DNA of 6,011 nucleotides from DASQFY01 sp036397815 (lineage in GTDB: Bacteria; Chloroflexota; Limnocylindria; QHBO01). The position numbers were made by a program, and so were the translations under genes. The notes below the pieces were generated by a model that searched no databases, had not been told where the DNA came from, and worked only from the letters and a program-made list of their open reading frames with translations. Of the stretch, positions 1 through 4,914 are shown in pieces. The stretch is taken from positions 1 through 6,011 of the forward strand of contig DASWIE010000034.1 of the NCBI GenBank assembly GCA_036397815.1, read 5' to 3'. Position 1 is the first letter of the stretch; each line of letters begins with the position of its first letter.

Positions 1-1
1 C

Positions 2-184
2 CAGCACCCGGACGAGAACACCGAGAAGGTCCGCGAGAACCTGCCGGAGGGAGCGGAGCGCGTGGCCGTCACGAACAACGAGTCCGACGACGCGCCCGCC
101 GACCGCGGCGAGTGGCCGCGGGGTCACCGGGAGGGCGACCAGGCCGGGGACGACGCCGTCCGAGAAGCGGGCGAGAACCGCTAG
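2..184 (+). CDS. C-terminal fragment of an unrecognised hydrophilic acidic protein (5' partial)
   Basis: An open frame enters from the left edge and runs 60 codons to TAG at 182-184. Nearly every codon ends in G or C, matching the bias of the clear genes here, and this is the main reason to believe it is coding. The peptide starts QHPDENTEKVRENLP and ends AVREAGENR. It is rich in Asp, Glu, Asn, Arg and Gly, with few hydrophobic residues, no membrane segment and no motif I recognise. It looks like a disordered C-terminal tail or a small soluble stress-type protein, but no function can be assigned. It converges on the helicase gene across a 264-bp gap. Its stop codon lies inside a stem-forming repeat (178-185 with 208-215). 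The start and most of the protein are outside the window. Confidence 0.62.
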   Translation, partial: QHPDENTEKVRENLPEGAERVAVTNNESDDAPADRGEWPRGHREGDQAGDDAVREAGENR

Positions 185-215
185 ACCGATGGAATCCGAT
201 CGCGGCCTCTAGCGG
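178..215. repeat. Inverted repeat / stem-loop over the stop codon of the left-hand gene
   Basis: CCGCTAGA (178-185) and TCTAGCGG (208-215) are perfect 8-bp complementary arms. Inside them CCG (186-188) can pair with CGG (203-205) if CC (206-207) is bulged. The TAG stop of the plus-strand gene is in the left arm. It could act as a transcript-end hairpin for that gene, but no T-tract follows, so it is not a canonical intrinsic terminator. The right arm is part of a sequence that recurs at 442-457. Confidence 0.45.
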
Positions 216-448
216 CTCCAGCGCTTCGCACTCGAGACTTGCCGCCCAGCGCACGTAACTACGAAGGGGACCGATCCGCCTCGCCGATTCTTGCGCCTGA
301 CGGCATACGGTGAGCAGATAGACCGTCCACCAGGTGCGGAATTCGGCCCATCCTCGTAGATAGCGCCGCTGGGCGATAAGTCTGAGCATGGACGCCTCGC
401 CGACGCGCCCGCGCCCACCCTCGGCACCTTTGCGTTGCCGCTCGCGGT
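185..448. other. Convergent intergenic region without a supported gene
   Basis: This 264-bp stretch separates the 3' ends of two convergent genes. It looks less GC-biased than the flanks, and no frame shows the strong third-position G/C preference of the real genes. A minus-strand frame from ATG at 387-389 has a plausible GAGG five bases upstream, but it runs without a stop through the antisense of the left-hand gene to 69, where it turns into Arg/Pro-rich shadow sequence. Apart from the repeats around TCTAGCGG I see no RNA gene, terminator with a T-run, or mobile-element end. Confidence 0.5.
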
Positions 449-1798
449 CTAGCGGCTGCCTCGCTCGCCGGGGAGGCGTGTCCATTCGCCGCCACGGTTG
501 CCGATGCCGACGCCCGCGGGACGCCGCTGCTGGCGATGCGGACGTCCATCCCAGCGCCTGGCTGCGGTCGGCTTCGCGGCCGGCTGCCCTCGGCGCGGGC
601 CACGATCCCGGCGAGCGCCACCGCCGGCGGTCCGCAGGCGGATCGGCTCGGGGCGGATGGATCGGTCCGGCTCGAAGCCGGGGATGACCACGGTCGGGAC
701 CGGCGCGCCCAGCAGGCGCTCGATATCGCGCAGCATCGGCGCCTCGTCCACGCAGACGAGTGAGATGGCGTCGCCCTCGATGCCCGCTCGGCCGGTGCGG
801 CCGATGCGGTGCAGGTAGTCAGAGGGCACCATCGGCAGCTCGAAGTTGACGACGTGCGGCAGCTCCTCGATGTCGATGCCGCGCGCGGCCACCTCGGTGG
901 CGACCAGCAGGGTGACCCTGCCGGCCTTGAAGTCGTTGAGCGCGCGCACGCGCTGCGGCTGTGACTTGTTTCCGTGGATGGCGGCGGTCGCGATGCCGTC
1001 CTGCCACAGCTGCTCGGCGAGCTTGTTGGCGCCGTGCTTGGTGCGGGTGAAGACCAGCGCCTGGTCGATGGCGTGCGTGCGCACCAGGTGCGACAGCAGC
1101 TCGCGCTTGCGAGAGCGGTCGACCGGGTGCACGACCTGGCGGACCAGGTCGATGGGCGTGTTGGGCGGAGTGACCTGGACCGATGCGGGCTGATGCAGCA
1201 TGCCCTCGGCGAGCGTTCGGATCTCCTTCGAGAAGGTCGCGCTGAACAGAAGGTTCTGCCGGCGGGCGGGCAGCAGGGCGATGATCGACCGGATGTCGCG
1301 GATGAAGCCCATGTCGAGCATTCGATCGGCCTCGTCCAGGACGAGGATCTCGACGCCGCTCAGGTCGATGGTGCGCTGCCGGGTATGGTCGAGCAGCCGG
1401 CCGGGGGTGGCTACGACGATCTCGGGGCCGCGACGCAGGGCGTTCACCTGGCCGGGGAAGCCGACGCCGCCGTAGATGGTGGTGGACCGTCGGGTGCCGC
1501 CGCCGTAAACGCGGACGCTCTCCTCGACCTGAATCGCGAGCTCCCGGGTGGGAGTCAGGATCAGGGCGCGGATGCGCGGCCGCCCACCGTCGCGCGGCTG
1601 GGTCGCCGCGAGGCGCTGGATCATCGGCAGCACGAAGGCAGCCGTCTTGCCGGTGCCCGTCTGGGCGCCCGCGAGCAGGTCACGGCCGGCCAGCACGAGC
1701 GGAATCGCCTCGCGCTGAACGGGGGTGGGATGTGTGTAGCCCTGTGCCGATACGGCACGGAGCAGTTCGGGCGCAAGCCCGAGCGCAGAGAAGGACAA
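449..1798 (-). CDS. rhlE: DEAD-box ATP-dependent RNA helicase, RhlE type
   Basis: A cytoplasmic ATP-dependent RNA helicase of 449 residues, the usual size for RhlE. Every core motif is present: Q motif around F3 and PTPVQ (24-28); motif I AQTGTGKT (45-52); Ia PTRELA (83-88); GG (110-111); TPGR (131-134); DEAD (155-158); SAT (186-188); motif IV VFTRTK (249-254); motif V with RGID (306-309); motif VI HRIGRTGR (330-337). The IPGFEPD stretch (372-378) after domain 2 is typical of the RhlE subgroup. Residues from about 390 form a basic, Arg/Gly/Pro-rich disordered tail, probably for RNA binding. The family unwinds short RNA duplexes in ribosome assembly, mRNA decay and cold adaptation. The start is TTG (1796-1798), chosen because AAGGAG lies nine bases upstream and the protein then begins exactly at the Q-motif region; no ATG lies in frame just upstream. 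It probably has its own promoter. The exact paralogue name is less certain than the family. Confidence 0.93.
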   Translation of the reverse strand: MSFSALGLAPELLRAVSAQGYTHPTPVQREAIPLVLAGRDLLAGAQTGTGKTAAFVLPMIQRLAATQPRDGGRPRIRALILTPTRELAIQVEESVRVYGGGTRRSTTIYGGVGFPGQVNALRRGPEIVVATPGRLLDHTRQRTIDLSGVEILVLDEADRMLDMGFIRDIRSIIALLPARRQNLLFSATFSKEIRTLAEGMLHQPASVQVTPPNTPIDLVRQVVHPVDRSRKRELLSHLVRTHAIDQALVFTRTKHGANKLAEQLWQDGIATAAIHGNKSQPQRVRALNDFKAGRVTLLVATEVAARGIDIEELPHVVNFELPMVPSDYLHRIGRTGRAGIEGDAISLVCVDEAPMLRDIERLLGAPVPTVVIPGFEPDRSIRPEPIRLRTAGGGARRDRGPRRGQPAAKPTAARRWDGRPHRQQRRPAGVGIGNRGGEWTRLPGERGSR

Positions 1799-1807
1799 GA
1801 GAGATAG

Positions 1808-1813
1808 CTCCTT
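1808..1813 (-). promoter_or_regulatory. Ribosome binding site that fixes the helicase TTG start
   Basis: Read on the minus strand this is AAGGAG, with nine bases to the TTG at 1798-1796. No competing ATG or GTG in frame has a comparable site, so it decides the start in favour of TTG. Confidence 0.75.
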
Positions 1814-1824
1814 GACGAGGCCCT

Positions 1825-1839
1825 CCCGCGGAAAGCGGG
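1825..1839 (-). promoter_or_regulatory. Stem-loop just upstream of the helicase ribosome binding site
   Basis: CCCGC (1825-1829) and GCGGG (1835-1839) make a 5-bp GC stem with a 5-base loop. It can be extended by GGC (1819-1821) pairing with GCC (1840-1842) across a 3-base bulge. It lies 5-11 bases upstream of the AAGGAG, so it could affect ribosome access. That is inference; GC-rich leaders often contain such stems. Confidence 0.3.
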
Positions 1840-1848
1840 GCCCGGTCA

Positions 1849-1874
1849 GGGCTGGGGGATGGTCGGGATCGGGG
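1849..1874 (+). other. G-quadruplex motif in the helicase leader
   Basis: Four plus-strand G runs at 1849-1851, 1854-1858, 1865-1867 and 1871-1874, with loops of 2, 6 and 3 bases, fit the usual G3+N1-7 pattern. The G strand is the template strand for the helicase gene, so a quadruplex would form in DNA ahead of RNA polymerase, not in the mRNA. Formation is not shown, and GC-rich genomes contain such motifs by chance. Confidence 0.35.
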
Positions 1875-1888
1875 CGGTCATTGACCGC
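1874..1888. repeat. Perfect 15-bp palindrome in the helicase leader
   Basis: GCGGTCATTGACCGC has two perfect 7-bp arms around one central base. As DNA it has the look of an operator for a dimeric regulator (GGTCA-N-TGACC core). As RNA it gives a 6-bp stem with a 3-base loop. The next 18 bases (1889-1906) form another stem, GGCGC with GCGCC. I cannot name a cognate protein. Confidence 0.45.
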
Positions 1889-1908
1889 GGCGCGGACCGG
1901 AGCGCCAA

Positions 1909-1924
1909 TCGAACACGTTTTCGA
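1909..1924. promoter_or_regulatory. LexA-like dyad over the predicted helicase transcription start
   Basis: TCGAACACGTTTTCGA is a 16-bp near-palindrome with one mismatched pair between the arms. Compared with the Gram-positive/actinobacterial SOS box TCGAAC-N4-GTTCGA, it matches 11 of 12 defined positions (T for G at 1919). It lies directly downstream of a candidate extended -10, where a bound repressor would block transcription initiation. The match and placement are seen in the sequence; LexA control is inferred, and DEAD-box helicases are not standard SOS genes. Confidence 0.38.
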
Positions 1925-1925
1925 A

Positions 1926-1934
1926 ATGATACCA
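1926..1934 (-). promoter_or_regulatory. Candidate extended -10 promoter for the helicase
   Basis: On the minus strand this reads TGGTATCAT, an extended -10 (TGnTATAAT) with one mismatch in the hexamer. No good -35 is visible at the proper distance, which is tolerable for extended -10 promoters. The start of transcription would be near 1919, giving a leader of about 120 bases before the TTG. Confidence 0.4.
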
Positions 1935-1935
1935 C

Positions 1936-1952
1936 GCGGCCCCGCGGACCGC
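1936..1952 (-). terminator. Possible terminator hairpin after the two-component cluster
   Basis: On the minus strand the RNA would be GCGGUCC-GCG-GGGCCGC: seven pairs, one of them G-U, with a 3-base loop. It begins 24 bases past the stop of the lone receiver gene. Only a short U-rich stretch (AUCAUUU) follows after a few bases, so this is a weak candidate. Its position between the cluster and the helicase promoter supports the idea of separate transcription units. Confidence 0.3.
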
Positions 1953-1976
1953 CCTGGTACTGATGCCGCCGTCCGG

Positions 1977-2375
1977 TCAGTTGCCGATCGGCGGCGACGG
2001 CGGACCGGCGTGCGCGGCCACCACGCTCAGCAGGTCCGCCGTCCGCAGCGGCTTGGCGAGGAAAGCGTCGCAGCCGGCCGCGGTGGCCGCCTCTCGGTCT
2101 GCGGCGAGCACTCGTGCCGAAAGCGCGACTATGGGCGTGCTGGGGGCAGGGGTCCGATGCTTGAGCTCGTCGGCGAGCTCGAGGCCGCTACCGTCCGGAA
2201 GGCCGATGTCCAGGAGGATGAGGTCCGGCTTCTGGTCGGCGAGCCAGGCACGCGCCGCGGCGAGAGACCCGGCGATGGCCAGCTGGTAACCCGCCCGCTC
2301 GAGGATCGCCCGCAGCAGGGCCACGTTGCGGGCATCATCCTCGACCGCAAGGATCAGCGGCCGAGGTCCGCTCAC
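1977..2375 (-). CDS. Single-domain response regulator, DivK/CheY-like receiver
   Basis: A stand-alone phosphoacceptor receiver of 132 residues with no output domain. All active-site positions are present: acidic pocket E12/D13, phosphoacceptor D56 in LLDIGLP, switch Ser at S86 (ALSA), and K108 followed by P109 (FLAKPL). The AGCDAFLAKP pattern and overall length resemble DivK-type shuttle regulators. The frame is open back to 2942, but that part is a shadow of the kinase gene. GTG at 2373-2375 is chosen because the receiver fold starts right after it and GGAGAG lies eight bases upstream. It overlaps the kinase TGA by four bases (GTGA), implying translational coupling and a functional pairing with the kinase. 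It may act as a phosphate shuttle, a sink, or an allosteric partner binding other proteins; its target cannot be read from the sequence. Confidence 0.88.
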   Translation of the reverse strand: MSGPRPLILAVEDDARNVALLRAILERAGYQLAIAGSLAAARAWLADQKPDLILLDIGLPDGSGLELADELKHRTPAPSTPIVALSARVLAADREAATAAGCDAFLAKPLRTADLLSVVAAHAGPPSPPIGN

Positions 2376-4873
2376 GCGGCTTGCTCTCCGCTCACTCGCG
2401 CGAGCCACTCCCGAAGGCCGGCGAGCGCCGCCTCTCCCTTGGTCAGAACGGCGAGCACGTGCTGGTTCAGGCGCTCCTTGTCGGCGTCGTCGAGCTCCCG
2501 GCCGGTGACCACCACGATCGGTATGCCGGCCGTGATCGGGTCGGCCTTGAGGCGTGCGGCGACCTCGAATCCATCGAGGTCGGGCAGCATGATGTCCAGC
2601 ACGATGAGGTCGATTGGCTCCGATCGGGCAGCGACGAGACCGTCCTCGCCGGTGGCGGCCTCCACCACTCGGAAGCCTTCGGGGACGAGTGCGCCGCGGT
2701 AGAGCGCAAGCGCCGCGGGATCGTCGTCGATGGCCAGCACGGTCACCACGCGCTGGTGCACCTTGCTCGTCAGGCTGAGCCGCCCGAGTGCGGCGAGGAG
2801 GTCCTCGCGCGCCACCGGCTTGACGAAGTAATCGACGGCTCCGAGCGCCAGCCCCATGGCGGCGTCGTCGACAATGGTGATCACCATCACCGGTATGGCG
2901 CTGGTCTCGGGATCGGCCCGCAGCCGCTTGAGGATCTCCCACCCATCGATGCCCGGCAGCAGGATGTCGAGCAGGATCGCGCCGGGTCCCAGATCGCGGG
3001 CCGCCTCGAGGCCGCTCTCGCCATCCACGGCCATGGCCGCCCGATAGCCCGCCTGGCGGAGCTGAAGGCGCAGCAACTCGGCCGCCGCCACGTCATCCTC
3101 GATCACGAGCACCAGTGGCGCCGCTTCGTCGTCGGGCGCCACGCCATCGGGCGCCACGGCCCTGGCTTCAGCCACGATCGGGCGCCGGAGCGGGAGGACG
3201 ACCGTGAAGCTGCTCCCCATCCCCAGTGCCGACTCGAGCTTGATGCTGCCGCCGTGCGCGTCGACCAGCTGACGGGTGAGGGCCAGCCCGAGTCCTGTCC
3301 CTTCCGCACTCCCCGGGGTGAGCTGCTCGAAGGCCTCGAAGACGCGACCCTGGTCGGCAGGATCGATTCCGGCACCCGTATCGGTGACCGTCAGCCGCAG
3401 CGAGTCTTCATCCTGCGAAAGGGAGACGCTGACCGTACCGCCCGCCGGCGTGAACTTGATGGCGTTGGAAACGAGGTTGTAGACGACCTGGCGCAGCCGG
3501 GCCGCATCTACGTCGGCCTCGAGGGGCTGCGCGTCGGCGGACTCCAGGGTGAGATTTCTGGCCTCCGCGAGTGGACGCACCGTGGCGAGCGTCTCCGCAA
3601 GCAGCCTCCCGACGTCCACGCGTTCGTAGCGCAGCTCGAGGCGGCCCGCTTCTACCCGCGACAGGTCGAGGATGTCGTTGATGAGCTCGAGCAGGTGGAG
3701 CCCCGCCCCGTGGACGTGGCCGGCGTACTCGTGCACCTCAGACGGAGCCACAGGTGTCCCTCCGGGCGGTGCCATCAGCAGCTCCGAGAAGCCGATGATC
3801 GCGTTGAGCGGCGTGCGCAACTCGTGGCTCATGGCGGCGAGGAAGTCGCTCTTCGCGGCGCTGGCGCGCGCCAGCTCGACGTTGGTGGCGGCCAGGCGTT
3901 CCGCGAGCGCGGTTCGCTCCCGCAGCAGGTCCTCACGCGCGGCAGCCCCCAGGGTCTGTGCGCCGAGCGCCTCCAGCAGCGTGACGTCGTCATCCTCGAA
4001 GAGCGCGTAGCCCCGCGTCCAGAGGCGGATCTCACCGCCTTGGCCTTCGCGAGAGAAATGGACCATCCTCGCGGGCTCGCCCGGCTCGGGATCTCCGCTC
4101 GCGGCCACGCCGGACGAGCCGCGTGCGTGGGTGAGCCGGACCTCCGACGCCAGCGCGCCGGTGAGGTCTCGGCCGGCGTCGGCCAGGTGCTGCCACAGGC
4201 GCGCCGCACCGGCACCCGGCCCGACGGCGCCCAGGTCCGCCAGGAATCGGTAGGCAACAGCCTGCTGTCCGATGCGACGGAGCCACCGCGGTGGGACGAA
4301 CGCGAGGAGGAAGCCGAGGCCGACGACCACGACGAGCGCGCGCGCGGCTGTCGAGGCGGTCGGGCCACCGACGACCGCGATCAAGATCGCCAGCGCGAGC
4401 AGTCCCAGCGAGATCGCGGCCGCGACCAGGCGCCAGCGTGCGAAGCGTGCGCGACGCCCCGCCTCGAGGGCCAGGATCACTGCCGCCGCCGCGTTTCCGA
4501 TCGTGAAGTAGGCGACGATCAGGATGAGCGCGATCGTGCTCGCGGTGCCCAGCCACAGGAAGGCCCCGACGGACGCCACGTACCCGGCCACCAACGCCGG
4601 TCCGACCCAGGGCGGCAGCTGCCGCAGGTGACGGGTGACGCGCACCGCGAGCGCGGGCTCAGCCAGCAGCAGCATCACCCCCACCATCCCGAGGACTTCC
4701 GCAACCTCGGGCAATGCGTCGCCGATGACCTGCGTGGCGAAGAGGCCGGCGAGGGATCCGAAGAGCAGCGCCACGTCGAGCGTCAGGGGTGCCCGCCGCC
4801 GCCAGTAGGCGATAAGCGAGGCGCCGAACAGGATGAAGAAGAGGCCCTGGTAGACGAGGGTCAGCGGATCCAC
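2372..4873 (-). CDS. 7-TM hybrid sensor histidine kinase with GAF-like region and two C-terminal receivers
   Basis: A membrane sensor kinase of 833 residues. Seven hydrophobic helices lie near 5-24, 31-50, 57-75, 90-109, 112-137, 149-169 and 177-194. Basic residues in alternate loops (YWRRR, RHLR, GRRARFARWR, PPRWLRR) predict N-out, C-in. Residues about 200-312 look like a divergent GAF domain, followed by a short coiled coil (313-340). The HisKA H-box SHELRTP carries phosphoacceptor H350. The ATPase shows N-box N466/N470, G1 DTGAGI (498-503), F-box FEAF (512-515) and G2 GTGLGL (525-530). Receiver 1 (about 587-700) has E592/D593, D636, T666 and K685-P686. Receiver 2 (about 710-828) has D716/D717, D760, T790 and K812, the last in TKG instead of the usual KP. 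No HPt domain is present. The start is GTG (4871-4873) with GGAG eleven bases upstream, which is longish. The gene lies 39 bp after the HD-GYP gene, in the same frame. The ligand is unknown. Confidence 0.93.
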   Translation of the reverse strand: MDPLTLVYQGLFFILFGASLIAYWRRRAPLTLDVALLFGSLAGLFATQVIGDALPEVAEVLGMVGVMLLLAEPALAVRVTRHLRQLPPWVGPALVAGYVASVGAFLWLGTASTIALILIVAYFTIGNAAAAVILALEAGRRARFARWRLVAAAISLGLLALAILIAVVGGPTASTAARALVVVVGLGFLLAFVPPRWLRRIGQQAVAYRFLADLGAVGPGAGAARLWQHLADAGRDLTGALASEVRLTHARGSSGVAASGDPEPGEPARMVHFSREGQGGEIRLWTRGYALFEDDDVTLLEALGAQTLGAAAREDLLRERTALAERLAATNVELARASAAKSDFLAAMSHELRTPLNAIIGFSELLMAPPGGTPVAPSEVHEYAGHVHGAGLHLLELINDILDLSRVEAGRLELRYERVDVGRLLAETLATVRPLAEARNLTLESADAQPLEADVDAARLRQVVYNLVSNAIKFTPAGGTVSVSLSQDEDSLRLTVTDTGAGIDPADQGRVFEAFEQLTPGSAEGTGLGLALTRQLVDAHGGSIKLESALGMGSSFTVVLPLRRPIVAEARAVAPDGVAPDDEAAPLVLVIEDDVAAAELLRLQLRQAGYRAAMAVDGESGLEAARDLGPGAILLDILLPGIDGWEILKRLRADPETSAIPVMVITIVDDAAMGLALGAVDYFVKPVAREDLLAALGRLSLTSKVHQRVVTVLAIDDDPAALALYRGALVPEGFRVVEAATGEDGLVAARSEPIDLIVLDIMLPDLDGFEVAARLKADPITAGIPIVVVTGRELDDADKERLNQHVLAVLTKGEAALAGLREWLARVSGEQAA

Positions 4874-4875
4874 GG

Positions 4876-4908
4876 TCAGGATGACTCCGGGTCGAGGTGG
4901 AGCACCAT
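4876..4908 (-). other. Possible 9-10 codon leader ORF between the HD-GYP and kinase genes
   Basis: ATG GTG (4908-4903) opens a tiny frame encoding MVLHLDPESS, ending in TGA at 4878-4876, two bases before the kinase GTG. A perfect AGGAGG (4914-4909) overlaps the HD-GYP stop. It directly abuts the ATG and is three bases from the GTG, both too close for efficient initiation. Ribosomes ending here could reinitiate on the kinase. This may be chance. Confidence 0.2.
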
Positions 4909-4914
4909 CCTCCT
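4909..4914 (-). promoter_or_regulatory. Perfect AGGAGG Shine-Dalgarno overlapping the HD-GYP stop
   Basis: Read on the minus strand as AGGAGG, it shares bases with the TAG stop at 4915-4913. No ATG, GTG or TTG in any frame lies 5-9 bases downstream, and the kinase GTG is 35 bases away. It may capture terminating ribosomes for the next gene, or serve the mini-ORF that follows. Confidence 0.4.

Larger units (their letters stand above)
178..455. repeat. 11-bp perfect inverted repeat bracketing the convergent intergenic region
   Basis: CCGCTAGACCG at 178-188 is the exact reverse complement of CGGTCTAGCGG at 445-455. Each copy contains the stop of its own gene, so both genes end in the same bases: CGC TAG followed by ACCG, that is Arg, stop, ACCG. 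A related direct copy lies at 200-217, where TCGCGG and TCTAGCGGCT are separated by CC; at 442-457 they overlap to give TCGCGGTCTAGCGGCT. The repeat is seen directly. A role in transcript termination, or as a small dispersed repeat, is inference. Confidence 0.45.

Noticed and set aside
69..485. A 138-codon minus-strand frame starting inside the helicase 3' end
   Set aside because: Both ends are shadows of real genes; only the central part is intergenic and it lacks the codon bias of the genome. The central part is listed as a weak finding only.
388..818. Plus-strand frames of 99 and 106 codons over the helicase 3' end
   Set aside because: Antisense to the helicase tail, Arg/Pro-rich, with no independent support.
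974..1807. A 277-codon open frame on the plus strand opposite the helicase gene
   Set aside because: It lies wholly antisense to a helicase with every motif intact, shows no recognisable domain and has a composition typical of mirror frames in GC-rich coding DNA.
1881..1886. TTGACC on the plus strand as a -35 box for a rightward promoter
   Set aside because: It is half of the 15-bp palindrome, no -10 lies at the right distance, and there is no plus-strand gene downstream.
1812..2702. A 296-codon plus-strand open frame across the helicase leader, the lone receiver and the kinase 3' end
   Set aside because: Arg/Ser/Ala-rich shadow sequence with no motif, opposite two well-supported receiver domains.
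2376..2942. Upstream extension of the lone receiver frame by 189 codons
   Set aside because: The extension is the alternative frame of the kinase receiver region, Arg-rich and without motifs. The receiver begins right after GTG 2375, which has a good ribosome site and the usual 4-bp overlap.
3829..4556. Overlapping minus-strand frames of 179 and 174 codons inside the kinase gene
   Set aside because: They are Arg/Pro/Ser-rich off-frame readings of the membrane and GAF-like part of the kinase, whose own frame gives a coherent protein.
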